64,000 nucleotides of DNA from Prillingera fragicola (lineage: Eukaryota; Basidiomycota; Tremellomycetes; Trichosporonales; Trichosporonaceae): assembly GCA_002335605.1 (NCBI GenBank), contig BEDY01000001.1, positions 434,001-498,000 on the forward strand, written 5' to 3'. The notes under the pieces were generated by a model, which did not search any database, had not been told where the DNA came from, and worked only from the letters and a program-made list of their open reading frames with translations. The position numbers and the translations under genes are program-made. Of this stretch, positions 10,994 to 21,801 are shown piece by piece. Position 1 is the first letter of the stretch, and each line of letters starts with the position of its first letter.

Positions 10994-12238
10994 ATGTATC
11001 CCGTCCCCCGTCTCCCAACCAGTCCGGCGGCGAACACTCTTCCTCCCCCCGCCAACCCTCACCCCCCGCGCTCCTCCTCTCTCCAACTCAAGTCCCTCAT
11101 CCCCTTTCCTCCGGCAGTTCTTCGCTGCGTCTTCAGTCACCTGAGCAACCCCGACCTTCTCGAGTGCGTCCTCGTCAACTCGATCTTCTACCGCTGGGCA
11201 GCCCCACTCGTCTACACTCGCATTTGTCTGGACCAATATGGTGCTTGGCCCAAGTTTGCGGAGAACAACGGCACGATAGACCCATGCACGTTAACGGCCA
11301 AAGAACGTGTGTTACAGGGGCATTGGCTGCGTGAAGAGGTCCGCTACGTCGACGTCTCGGCCCACTCGACCCGCCAGTGTATTCCCAACAAGAACGAATG
11401 GTTCAAGCCACTCCTGCCTGCCCTGCCCAACCTTGTCACTCTGCGAGTGTTCACCGAGAACCCATGGAAGGTCCAAAGTGAACAGCGAGCTTTCCACACT
11501 GCCGACTTCTATCTTCAGCAACTCGAACATCAGCCTCAATGCTCGGCACTGGCGAGACTCCGTCCCCGCAAGCTCGTCGTCATTGGCGGTCCGCCGACCT
11601 ATCGCGATACCACGCTCACCGTGCTTCCCTACTCTGTACTCGAGTCTGTGGACAAGTACACACTAATCCTAACGGTCGACAAACCCCTTATAGCGGCAGA
11701 CCCCCAAAGCCACCTCCCGAGCCTTCGTGCCGCCCAGATTGTCTCGCAGATTATTTCGGTCCCATTCGCCACGCTCACGGTCGTCTTCTTCTCCTCCGGC
11801 CCCTACGACCCGTGGCGCAGCTTGGAGTCTCTTGACAGCCCAAGCACAAAGGGCGACATTGATGATACCTGGGCTGGACGGCTCTTTGGCGAGCTAGCCA
11901 AGCGCATTGCTCAACTCCCCTCCCGCCTCTGCATTACGTTTGTCAACGTTGGGTGTGTCGACAAGGCGGCCGCCACTCCAGTCGGCAACAACCTCAAGGC
12001 CCAGCAAGCCATCAAGAATCACTTTGATGGTGCCACCGTTCAAGCTCAGCGCGACAACCCTACTACCCGAAGCGGGAGTCCCAGTGTCGAATTCATTAGC
12101 ATGGTCTCCTACCTGGAGCGAAACGACTGGCAGGACGAACTCGAAAACCCCATGGTCGAAAAGTGGCACTTGCACGCCCAGGGCAAGCTGCGTTTCGGCT
12201 CCAAGATGTGTCTCAACTCGTACCTCGGCACTCCGTAG
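10994..12238 (+). CDS. F-box-like protein
   Basis: Single exon of 414 aa from ATG 10994; the frame extends 18 nt further upstream only to a GTG. After a Pro-rich leader, residues about 30-75 (LIPFPPAVLRCVFSHLSNPDLLE, then CVLVNSIFYRWAAPLVYTRI) match the F-box pattern of fungal proteins that bind Skp1 in SCF ubiquitin ligases. The remainder (about 340 residues) contains repeated strand-turn units with leucines, typical of the poorly conserved substrate-recognition part of these proteins. The target is unknown. It converges with LRA3, the stops being 94 bp apart, so no operon-like link is implied. Confidence 0.68.
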   Translation: MYPVPRLPTSPAANTLPPPANPHPPRSSSLQLKSLIPFPPAVLRCVFSHLSNPDLLECVLVNSIFYRWAAPLVYTRICLDQYGAWPKFAENNGTIDPCTLTAKERVLQGHWLREEVRYVDVSAHSTRQCIPNKNEWFKPLLPALPNLVTLRVFTENPWKVQSEQRAFHTADFYLQQLEHQPQCSALARLRPRKLVVIGGPPTYRDTTLTVLPYSVLESVDKYTLILTVDKPLIAADPQSHLPSLRAAQIVSQIISVPFATLTVVFFSSGPYDPWRSLESLDSPSTKGDIDDTWAGRLFGELAKRIAQLPSRLCITFVNVGCVDKAAATPVGNNLKAQQAIKNHFDGATVQAQRDNPTTRSGSPSVEFISMVSYLERNDWQDELENPMVEKWHLHAQGKLRFGSKMCLNSYLGTP

Positions 12239-12331
12239 TTGTTTGTCTGCTGCTTTCATGATGCGAGATATCGGACTGGCTGCATCCCAATACAATGACC
12301 ATGCTAAACAACTAATGCCTTCTAACACACC

Positions 12332-13786
12332 CTACTTGTGGCCGTTGACCTTGCCGGCAAAGCGGGCATTCTCCTCCTCGGTACGCGCCTCGCCGGCCGA
12401 GCCGAGACCGGCGGCGGGCTTGAAGAAGGTCGAGTAAGGGACGAGCTCGGCCTCCGGGTTGAGCTCGAGACCCCATCCGGGGGCGTCCGAGAGGTCGATG
12501 CGGCCGTTGGTGGGGATGAGCTCGTTGGTGAAGAGGTTTCCGAACGAAGGGTGGACGCTCTCTCCATCGGGCGAGTTGGCAATGTACTCGCAAAAGTCCG
12601 AGTTGGGGAACGACATGATGGCCTGGAACGAGTAAGGGCCCGAGCCGTGGGGGACGACGGGAATGTCGTAGGCGGCAGCCATGTTGGCGACCTTGATGAG
12701 CTCGGTGAGACCGCCGAGCCACATGACGTCGGGCTGGATGATGGCGAGCGAGCGGTTCTCGATCAGCTTGCGGAAACCGTACTTGGAGTACTCGTGCTCG
12801 CCCGTGGTGAACTTGATGTGGGGGAGGGCCTGGTTGAGCTTGATATGGCCGTCAAAGTCGTCGGGGTGGAGGCACTCCTCCCACCACTCAATCTTGATGC
12901 CGGCGTTCTCGACAGCCTTGACAACCTCGATGGTGTAAGGGACGTCGAGCGACATGTAGCAATCAATCATGATGGGGTAGTCCTCGCCGACCGAGTCGCG
13001 GCACTTCTGCAGGAACTCGACGTTCTTGCGGATACCAGCCTGGCCGTCTGAAGGGCCGTGTGGGAGGGGGACCTTGCCACCCCAGAAGCCGAGCTTCTTG
13101 GCGACAGCAGGCTTGGGGCCAGTGAGGTAGAGGGGAATGTCCTTCTTGGTGCGGCCGCCGATCATCTTGTAGATGGGCTCACCACGGATCTTGCCAATGA
13201 GGTCCCAGATGGCGAGGTCGACAACCGAAATGGCGGCGAGGGGGAGACCCTTGCGGCCGTAGAACATGGAGGCGCGGAACATCATGTCCCACATCTTGTT
13301 GGTGTCACGGGGGTCCTGGCCGACAATGAAGCGCTTGTAGTGCTCCTCAATGAGCCAGCACGCGGGGGGGCCACCGAAACCAGTGGCGTAACCGACAGTA
13401 CCGTCGGTGGCGGTGAGCTTCACAAAGATTGATCCAAGGACACCGATTCCCCACGAGGTACGCGACGAGCGGTACTCATCGTACTTGTGCATGGGGCACG
13501 AGATGTTGCCCTGGACGACTGAGTGCGTCAGTGGGGGGTCGATGGTTTGGTGTGTATCAACTCACTCCAGTGCTCCTGCGCCTGACGATGGTAGTCACCA
13601 CCCGAGCCGGTAGCGCTGGGGATAAAGGTCTCGAGCTTTGCCTGGGACGTGTGAGCTCATGGACTGGGAAGCCGTTGCGGCATCGGCAAGCAGCCTAGAC
13701 TAGTGCCCACTCAAAGGGGGCAGTTGCTGGTCTCCTTGGCCGTCATCCCCGAAGGTACTCACGATGGTGGGCCACTGCTTCGACAT
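12332..13786 (-). CDS. LRA3: L-rhamnonate dehydratase (enolase superfamily)
   Basis: Exons (5' to 3' on the minus strand) 13786-13763, 13641-13566 and 13518-12332 give 428 aa. The sequence has the enolase-superfamily lid and barrel: PLAAISVVDLAIWDLIGK, the metal-ligand segments MIDCYMSLD and WWEECLHPDD, TGEHEY, and the late-barrel VVPHGSGPY with the catalytic His. It matches the fungal/bacterial L-rhamnonate dehydratases, which convert L-rhamnonate to 2-keto-3-deoxy-L-rhamnonate with Mg2+. That is step 3 of the non-phosphorylated L-rhamnose route. It is divergent from LRA1, which does step 1, with a 525-bp shared promoter. A TATA-like TTTATAA lies about 70 bp before the ATG. No signal peptide is seen, so it is cytosolic. 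The weaker alternative is another acid-sugar dehydratase. Confidence 0.9.
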
Positions 13787-14311
13787 TGTTGCGAGATAGT
13801 TTGGGTGGGAAGGAGGATAGAGAAGGGGCGAGCAGGCGTACGGCCCCCTGCAGTTATAAAGCGTCCAGCTCTCGCTGCAAGGGGGAACATTGGTCGAGCA
13901 GCAGGGTGACGGCACGACGTTGAGCCGACGAGCTCGGTCTAGCTTTAGTCCGCGCCGCTTGTCTCCGGAGTGCCTTTTAGCCACCACCTGATACGACAAC
14001 CCGGCAGTTGCCGTGCATGGTGTTCAGCTCCTGCATGGATAACCGAGCTGCCACAGTGTCAGTAGCATGCATGTAGATGGCACGTGAAGCATGTTGTCAG
14101 GATGAAGGCCGTCTCCAAATTGGTATTCTGGAAGGAAGTTGTAATCTGCCCACTGGATAGACGGGCCCCGGTGGATGGAGCAATGCTACGCCGAGGGGTC
14201 CGCCTGGCCGAACCAACACCCTACATCAATTGAAGTTCATCTTGGTTTCTTAAGCAACAACCCCGGCGGCCAAACCTCTAACCTGTTCCTCCTCATCACC
14301 TCACTAGCGCC
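13787..14311. promoter_or_regulatory. Divergent LRA3/LRA1 promoter
   Basis: The 525-bp gene-free stretch lies between two divergent rhamnose-pathway genes. It carries one CGG-N3-CCG element (14160-14171, listed separately) and a TATA-like box for LRA3 at 13855-13861. No other RNA or gene is seen. Confidence 0.7.
14160..14171. promoter_or_regulatory. Putative rhamnose-regulon operator, LRA copy
   Basis: GACGGGCCCCGG matches the first 11 bases of the 13-bp palindrome GACGGG-S-CCCGTC found repeatedly upstream of the rhamnosidase gene. The CGG-N3-CCG core at 14162-14170 is intact. It lies 140 bp before the LRA1 ATG and 374 bp before the LRA3 ATG. Confidence 0.5.
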
Positions 14312-15202
14312 ATGACTGCTACCTCCGAGTCCCCCGTATCCCGTCTGCTCCCCGGCAAGGTCGTTGTCGTGACGGGCGCGTCCACTGGTATTGGCCGTGC
14401 GACCGCCATTGGTGAGTCACAGGCACTGACTGCCAGCGGCTCTCGTAGTCAATGCAGACGCGCGCAGGCTCCTCTGACGTTCTGAAAGCTAACCCACTCA
14501 GCCGCTGCCAAGAACGGTGCCCATGTCATCCTGCACCACCTGGGCGAGCAGACAAAGTCGGACGTCACCGAGGTCGAGAGCCAGATCGCCGCTGCTGGTG
14601 GCAAGAGCGTGACGGTCGCTGGCGACATTGCGTCCGCCGACACGGCCACTGCGATCGTCAAGGCTGCTGTCGACGCCTTTGGCCGCATCGACGTCCTCGT
14701 CAGTAACGCGGGTATCTGTCCCTTCCATGCCTTCCTCGACCTACCCCACGACCTGTGGCGCCGCGTCCAGGACGTCAACTTGAATGGCGCCTTCTTTGTT
14801 GTTCAGGCTGTTGCCAACCAGATGGCAACTCAGACGCCGCAGGGTGGCTCTATCGTTGCAATCTCGAGTATCTCGGCGCTCATGGGTGGCGCTGAGCAGA
14901 CGCACTACACCCCAACCAAGGCTGGTATCAAGAGCTTGATGGAGAGCTGTGCTATTGCGCTCGGGCCCATGAAGATTCGCTGCAACTCGGTCCTCCCCGG
15001 CACTATCGAGACCAACATCAACAAGGACGACCTCGCCAACCCCGAGAAGCGTGCCGACATGACGCGCCGTATCCCAATCGGACGCTTGGGTGAGCCGGAC
15101 GACATTGCCCAGCCCGTCATCTTCTTTGCCAGTGACATGGCAAAGTACTGCACAGGTGCTAGCTTGCTCGTTGACGGTGGAGCTGCGATCTCTCTCCAGT
15201 AG
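14312..15202 (+). CDS. LRA1: L-rhamnose 1-dehydrogenase (SDR)
   Basis: Exons 14312-14411 and 14502-15202 (intron 90 nt) give 266 aa, close to the 258 aa of the yeast enzyme. The SDR motifs are TGASTGIG (21-28), SNAG (101-104), S156 and Y169-x3-K173. The long block IVAISSISALMGGAEQTHYTP, then TKAG, and the C-terminal GASLLVDGGA match the family of Scheffersomyces L-rhamnose dehydrogenase rather than generic SDRs. It oxidises L-rhamnose with NAD(P)+ to L-rhamnono-gamma-lactone, which a lactonase (not in this window) opens before LRA3 acts. The divergent arrangement with LRA3 supports the assignment. Co-induction by rhamnose is expected but not shown here. Confidence 0.88.
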
Positions 15203-15818
15203 AGCTTGACGCTGTAGAGCGGCGGTGACGGTGTAGGAGTAGTACATTTAGACTGGTCATTGATGCATCGTGTACATTCTAGCCTCCGGTGATGCCAGCA
15301 ACTGACTGAAGGCCGCGTAGCTGTTAGCATAACTACAGGTCGTTCCAGCGCCTGGGTATCATCTCGTCACGCACAGTTCCATGCATATCCACGCCACAGA
15401 ACACAGCAATCCGGCGCTATGAAGCGGGCACGCGTGTCTTGCGCCAAACTCAACTCTGAACTTTAGAACCCAGCCCGGCACAATGATACACCGACCCACA
15501 CGTGTTCGGTTCGGTCCGGTAGTATGAATGGTGGGCGATTGGCTGGTCGGAAGAACGAGACCACACAGTATGCGAAGGGAGCGCGTGGGAGCTGTGAATT
15601 GTGCACTGGGTGGTGCGGGTCCTGCGTTTAACGGGGGCCTTTGTGGGGCTTGTGTGGAGTCGTGGGGTGCAGAGGAACAGGGTGGGGATGTTGTGAGAGG
15701 CGTGTGGCGGTTGTGTGGCAGTTGTGTGGCATTAATTGGGTTCGTTCGCGTCAAGCTCGGTGGTATCTTGTCTGAAGCTGAGAAACTTGGGAGACTACAC
15801 ACTTAGAGTGATTGAGGC
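15203..15818. other. Intergenic, no gene seen
   Basis: Lies between the converging ends of LRA1 and the next minus-strand gene. GT-rich on the plus strand around 15560-15740. An open plus-strand frame there has skewed composition and looks like chance. Confidence 0.5.
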
Positions 15819-17198
15819 TCAGGGGTGGTACCACCAAGGACGCTGTTCGGTGTAGTGCAGCCAAAGGCGAGGCGGGAGAAGAGGCGCGGGGGGAGCAAGC
15901 GCTTGAGACTGTGGGCGCTGTGATTGCTGGGGCTGGGGGTGGCCACTTGTGCACTGGACGGATGCAGCGTGCTGGCCCATGCTGGAAGAGTTCCAGTTGC
16001 CATTTGAAACCGGGGGGCCGCAGCAAGGTGTCTGTCTGTGTTGGACCGTTGCTGGCCCGGAAGGACAATAGTTGACGGACTGAGGCTGCTTGGCACGATC
16101 ACTAGGGTGGGCCAGGGCTTGGATAGCCCTAAAGCTGTCGAGTGGATCATATGGGCGGTTCTGGTAGTCAGTATTGCTGAAGAGATGGTTCCTCACTGGG
16201 TAGTACGAGGCAGGAGCCTCAGAAGGTGGATACCGACCGGGGGATCCAGGCTCAACGCCGTAACGAGGAGGTGGAATGGTAATGGGCTTGGGGGAACCTG
16301 GTCCGTGACGGTGGTACTGGGTATACCAGGTTGGGTAGGTGTTGAGGGCCGGCACCAGCCCGGGATGGCAGGACATCACTGGAGGTATACCGCCAAACAT
16401 GTGGGCGTAGTGTGGGTTAAGGACGTGAGGAGCAGCGTCCGGGTGAGGCGGCCAGTCCGCACCCATAGGCGATGTCTTGGGGTTGGGCACAATGGGGCCA
16501 TAAGGGTGGCGTTCAGGTGGAAGCTCAACCTCGTCGTCAAAGTATGGAGAGCTACCAGGGTCATCAGGAAGCTCAAAGTCAGACATGGAACCCGGTGTGG
16601 CACTCAAGGTCGAGAAGGGCGATTCCGCCTTGAGAGTGGAGGAATCCATGAGCGAATTGTAGCTGTCACACACTGTGCATTCGGACCCAGAGCAAGGTGT
16701 CACATGAGAACCCATTTCAGGAATGGAAATGGTTGACTTCGGTGTCGTCTTCTTCAAGTCGGCACGGCCCGGCAGGCGTATGGCAGTAACAATGGGGGTG
16801 GCCGGGGTGGCCGGGGTGGCCATTGTGGATCGGGTGTCATGGGACACGGAACTCGACCCTGTTGCCTTCGTCTGAGGTTCCGTGCCAAAGGATTCGGCTG
16901 CAGTACCGAAAGCTGCCAGCTTTCTGAGGGTGGCGAGAGCATCTTCGTCGTTGTGAGTCGTCTTTGGCTTTACGTCAGGTTCGACTTTATCGCCGACCTC
17001 GATGGGCTGCTCGTCCGTGGTCTTGAGGGGAGAGTCTTCGATACGTTGACGACACTCGGAGAGCTCTTTTCGGAGCTCTGAGATACTGCATTGGGTGGCG
17101 GTCTGTGCGTCCACCAGTTTCTGGACGGCGACTGTCAAGTTCTCGAGACATCTTTGAAAGGCGGCCGGGTCGAATGATGCCGGTTCATCTTCGAGCAT
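15819..17198 (-). CDS. Unknown Pro/Ser-rich protein with N-terminal coiled coil
   Basis: An intronless minus-strand frame gives 459 aa from ATG 17198 (LEDEPASFDPAAFQRCLENL follows it). The frame extends further upstream, but that part is hydrophobic, Ser/Phe-rich and promoter-like. Residues 10-55 form a likely coiled coil (LTVAVQKLVDAQTATQ, SISELRKELSECRQRIE). The middle is Ser/Thr-rich with TP sites and one CSGSECTVCDSY cysteine cluster. The C-terminal half is Pro/His/Tyr-rich (HPYGPIVPNP, HAHMFGGIPPV-like stretches) and ends in a Gln/Pro run. No known domain is recognised. A transcription co-regulator would fit the composition, but this is a guess. Confidence 0.6.
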   Translation of the reverse strand: MLEDEPASFDPAAFQRCLENLTVAVQKLVDAQTATQCSISELRKELSECRQRIEDSPLKTTDEQPIEVGDKVEPDVKPKTTHNDEDALATLRKLAAFGTAAESFGTEPQTKATGSSSVSHDTRSTMATPATPATPIVTAIRLPGRADLKKTTPKSTISIPEMGSHVTPCSGSECTVCDSYNSLMDSSTLKAESPFSTLSATPGSMSDFELPDDPGSSPYFDDEVELPPERHPYGPIVPNPKTSPMGADWPPHPDAAPHVLNPHYAHMFGGIPPVMSCHPGLVPALNTYPTWYTQYHRHGPGSPKPITIPPPRYGVEPGSPGRYPPSEAPASYYPVRNHLFSNTDYQNRPYDPLDSFRAIQALAHPSDRAKQPQSVNYCPSGPATVQHRQTPCCGPPVSNGNWNSSSMGQHAASVQCTSGHPQPQQSQRPQSQALAPPAPLLPPRLWLHYTEQRPWWYHP

Positions 17199-17648
17199 GA
17201 TGTCGATGTTGAGCGTTGTATAGATGTCGAATGGCAGTGATGATGACAGTATGGTGAATGATGAAAATGATGATGAGGATGTGAAGAAGACAAAGGAGAA
17301 GAAGCAGTTCGAATGGCCGTGCACCAATGACGTCTGCCAGTGGCGGAACAATGGGCGGCACACACACACATTAAACCAGCCATCCATCCCCACCATTGTC
17401 CCATGGCTTGCCGTGAAGAGCCTCCCTTATCACGAGTTGACAGCAGTGCCCCATCTAGAAGCACTCTTATCTTCTAGCCTACTGGGGCTCGTACGCGGTG
17501 GCCCCATGCAGATTTCGTGGCGATTGAAGTAAATAATAATCTTTTTCTGTCCTCAGCACATGAAGGGACACCAAGCGAGGGCTATCAGGTCCTAATACAT
17601 GCAGTAGTCTTCTTACGTGTATACCAAACCAATGCTACTTTGATTCAT
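17199..17648. other. Intergenic, no gene seen
   Basis: Promoter of the 15819-17198 gene plus 3' region of the next minus-strand gene. A GATGATGA-rich tract at about 17215-17290 on the plus strand is the reverse of a CAT/TCA-rich 5' leader. Confidence 0.5.
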
Positions 17649-20600
17649 CTACATGACCCCGCCGTCCCCGCCGCGCAGGATCCTCCTCACGCTCCTCCAA
17701 AACATGACTTCTTCAGGCAAAAGCTCACCCTGCTCGTAGACCAGCCACGCCGTGAAGCGCGCCACATCACCGTGCCCAACTCCCTCCAGGTCGCGCAGGC
17801 GTTTCACGACCGTCTCGACTTTTTCACGCGCCATCGTCTTGTCGGCTGCGTTGGCGTCCTTGGTCTCGCCCGAAGCGTCGCTGTACTTGGACAGCTGGCT
17901 CGGGACCTCGTCCAGCTCGGCGGTGGCACGGAGCCACCATACGCGCAGCATTAAAAGCCCCGCGCGCTTTCCCGCCTCGTCCGCCTCCCAACTGCCGGTA
18001 CGACGATCAGCGCGCTCAGCACCAGCTGTCCCCTCGATGAGGAACGACCAGCCGACCTCGCGGGCCGCCCAGGCTGCGTAAACCTCGGCGGTGGAGAGCA
18101 GAGCAGTCGCCGACTCGTCTGGGCCGGGACCTGCCATTCCATTCGAACTGCCTGTCAGACCCAGTCTGACAAACTCGGACCCAGACGACCGGCGGCGGCG
18201 TAGCGACGGCAGGAGGGTCGCGCGGAAAACGGACGCCGCCGCAACCTGGAACAGAATGTGCGATTTGCGCTGTGCGCGCTGGGTCGGCGAATACGCTGCG
18301 CCGGACAGCAGAGTGAGCGCGGTCTTGTAGTGCGCCTGGGCCGCTGTAAGCAATGACCACGCTGAGGCTTGAAGCTCTGGCTCATCTGAGGCAACGGTCG
18401 GCTTGCGGTCCCAGGCAGCTGAGAGTGGCGAGGTCATCGCCGAGAGCCGGCGCTGCAGACGACCCATTGAAGTGAACCCAGGAGTACGCGGCGTGTGCAC
18501 CGTCGATATCGGAGCTGAGCCAGTAGTTCCAGTCGCGGCTGACGGGGTAGTGGGCATCGACGCAGACTCAAACGGATACACGTTGTTTGGGAGCCACGAC
18601 GCACGGCACTGGTGAGTGTGCGCGGCTGTTGGCGACGCACGTGCCAGCCGGGGCCGTGCGGGATTGGCAAGCTCGGAGGCACGGCGCGCCAGCCCCGGCG
18701 TCGAAGCTGCTGATGCCGCCGACGGGTTGAGTGGCGACAATGGCAGCGGTGTGTGCGGCGACAACTGGGGCAATGGCGGCAGTGGGCCACTCGGAGGAGG
18801 CCGCACTAGCTTGAGTGGAGGCGGGGGTGGCGCACGCTTGTGCGGTGTCGAGGGTGGCTGTGTGGAGAGGACAGCACCGTCGAGAGGAAATGCCACGCCG
18901 GTTTCGGGGACTGTCGTCAGTGGCGACATGGCCGGAAGTGACGAAGCCGACCGCCTCTTGGTCACTCGATCCGTGTCATTGGTGTCGTGGTGCGAATCAG
19001 TCGGTGACTCGAGACTTCCCACACTTGACGACACACTCGTGTTGCGGCTGTGTGCCAGAGCTGGCGTGGAGCCAGATCGCGTACGAGCCGGCACCGGCGT
19101 GGTATCATTTCCCTCTGGCACCGAAGCGAGACCTGCCGACTCTATACCCTCCCAAGGTGATGGTGGGGGTAGCTCTGACAGGCGAGGAAGCTGGAGGAGG
19201 TGCGGAGTGCTGGGCATCGCCATTATGGCACACTCGCGCCAGACCAAGCGTAGGATATAAGCATATTGCAGCTTTGAGTCTCCGAACTGGCGCATCGCCT
19301 CGTACGCCTGAGCATTTGCCTGGGCAGCCCTGGAGCCCTTGAGCTTGCTTGCCCGGTCCCTTGTTTCCGCAACGAGGTCGGCCATGTCAGACAGGAGGGC
19401 TGCAAAGTCCTCCTCGTCCAGTGATACTCCCAGAAGGAACATGTGACGCAGGCGCTCAGTGGCCGCACGACCAGAGGCAAGCTGAACGCGTGTGATGAGC
19501 GCTGTGGACGCGTTAGGGCTTCGGGTGCCTGAGTTGGCTGCGAGGGTGGCCATGTTGGCTGCCTGGTCGAGGGCGTGTTCGGCCAACTCGGCGTGCATGT
19601 CGACGACATCGCCGTCAATGGCGAGTGTGCTGACGACGCCCGCCGCCTCTGCCAGGGACAAGAACATGTCTGCCAGTCCTGGTGCCTCGTCCTCGAACGC
19701 ATCACGCCGCAAAGCGCGAGCCCGGTCCATTCGCTCAGCAGCGACTTCCTCGAGCGCAGCAAGAGCTTCGCACGCAAACCTGCCGACCTCGCCTTCCCAC
19801 ACCTCTGTCGCATCATCGGCCTCATCATCGCCAGCGTGCAGTAATGCCGATAAACGTGTGCAGACAGTCGCAAGTGCTTCTCGCGCCGACGTACTGTGGG
19901 GCGCACTTGCTGCTAGGGGCGCAAGAAGGTTGCGTGATTCGCGAAGGTAGGCAATGGCTGTTGGCGGAGGAGAGAGATTGGCCAGGTGAAGGAGTACGGT
20001 GGCGCGACGCAGCGTGGCCCACGACGACCCTGGTTTGTGCGCAAGAGCTGCTGCGAACATGGACGCGGCAAGGACGAGGTGCCGCTGGGCTGCCTCACCC
20101 GCGTGGCCAGCGCTGCATGACTTGGATTCGTGTGCTATACCACCTGGGAGGTTAGCTGTCTGAGAGCACAGCCACCATCGGCACAACGCGCCATAACTAC
20201 TCACTCTCCATGCAGCTCTCAAACGTCTCACGGCGGTTGGCGTTGGGATTCGTGCGGTCAGCGTCCGATACCCGGCGGGGCTGAATTGGGCTGCTACTCG
20301 TCCGTCTCTCAGCCCACGAAGGTAGTGCTGACGTGGGAGCTGGCAGGACAGGCATTGGGCTGCGAATTGACGAGGTGCTGGTTGCGGCCGAGGGGAGCTG
20401 AAGCTTGAGCGAAGTCTGGCTGGCGTTTGGCTGGCTGGTGATGGATGCAGTGCTCCCGGTGCGGTTGCGACCATACAACGAGCTCCCGCACATGCTGGGG
20501 AGAGTGAGAGATGTTGTGCTAGTCTTGATGCTTGGAAGAATGAGCGATTCTGTGCTGCCGTTGCAGCCAGGACACGCATAAGGAAGATCCGATTGGGATG

Positions 20601-20814
20601 AACTTGCCATGGGATCTGCTTCAGATCGGCCGAGTGGGGTGGGCGCGCGACTGGCCGAACGTGAACCGTTACTTGCCTCGACAGCAGGTGTCATGACTGC
20701 TGGTGATGTGTGGCCCGAGGGAAAGAGTGAAGGGGGAGGATGGAGGGAAACATTTGCCGTGAGATTCTCAAGGGACATGTGCGAGTAGTCGCCAGTACCC
20801 GTGTACTGTGGCAT
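17649..20814 (-). CDS. Large unknown helical-repeat protein, 1034 aa
   Basis: Exons 20814-20205 and 20143-17649 (intron 61 nt) give 1034 aa from ATG 20814. The first 200 residues are Ser/Thr/Pro-rich with a short CPGC motif. Residues about 215-480 are Ala/Leu-rich helix pairs (QRHLVLAASMFAAALAHKPG, SWATLRRATVLLHLANLSPP) of a kind seen in TPR-like arrays. A long disordered Pro/Ser linker (about 490-720) follows, then a second helical part (SAWSLLTAAQAHYKTALTLL, ESATALLSTAEVYAAWAARE) ending in LPEEVMFWRSVRRILRGG. The two helical blocks look like TPR/SEL-type scaffolds, but no repeat consensus is exact. The role is unknown; a scaffold for a protein complex is an inference. Confidence 0.65.
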
Positions 20815-21801
20815 GATGTCGCAAGTGGGGGCGCGTGAACGCGTTCTCGTCGAGAGTGTAGTGGCAAGTCAGGCGAATCAAGGACGCGTCGTAGATGTCA
20901 AAGTAAACATTGGCCGTTTCGTTTCGTGCGCCAGCGACTTGAGCCCCGAGCGATACTAACAGACGGTTGTGATGCAACACTCGGAGCACAGCTGCCGTGT
21001 GTGCCGTGGAGCTAGTGGGCTGTTAATTGCTGTGGGAGAGTGAGAAAGAATAAGCAGTGCTGCACTCTGCAGTACTGTTGTCTCAGAAGCAAGCAAGGTT
21101 GTCTCATCGCTAGCCAGTCCTGAATGGATAGACCTGGATCCCACCTGCAGTTTCCTGCATTCCTGGACAAACCTCGGTGGTAGCGGCGCCACCGGGAATC
21201 TGGGGTTCAGCGCGTGCGACAGCTGAGAGGCCGTAGAGAGGTGGGCCATGCTGCCAGATAGATGGGAGCAGGGTGCGTAGTTCACGTCGTCTGCGGGGCG
21301 GCGCAGCGGCGCACGCGGCCTAGGGTGGAAGAAATGCGAGGCAGAACACAATTGCAATCCGCCGAACGCAGAACCTGACCGCTCAAGCCAGGCTATTTAC
21401 CATGCCGCCGCCGTTGCGCCAGCGCCCGCAGAATGCAGATCACGAGATCCAGCGGCGAGAGGTAGTACCCTCCGAGGATGAACCGTCGCCACCGGAGCTT
21501 GAGGTAGCCTGCCCTTTCGGCGACAGCACGAGGAGACGCTGTAGATGCAGGCAACAACAGTCGACTTCCCTGACGCCACGGCGTTGAAAGAGTGAGGGAA
21601 AAGGAGTACTACTGAACCCTCAAGATTAGGTCGAAGTTAGGCACGCCAGCTTGTAAACAATGTTAGGTGTGCCACACGTTGTCAGGCCTTGTTTGCCACC
21701 CAGCAGGCCTAGTCACCAACCACCACACAATGACGCTCCCGGTGCTGTTAAGTGCTCGTCGCGTCCTGTAGCCTCCAGCACCTCAACGCTTACCACCAAC
21801 C
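20815..21801. other. Divergent promoter region, 1.0 kb, no gene seen
   Basis: Lies between two divergently transcribed genes (unknown 1034-aa protein and ATG5). Frames on both strands are short and unlike protein. GC-rich patches at 21290-21330 and 21400-21540 carry no recognised motif. Confidence 0.5.

Noticed and set aside
12338..13051. Plus-strand frame of 237 codons antisense to LRA3
   Set aside because: Shadow of the codon bias of LRA3; Val/Glu/Leu/Gly-rich without motifs.
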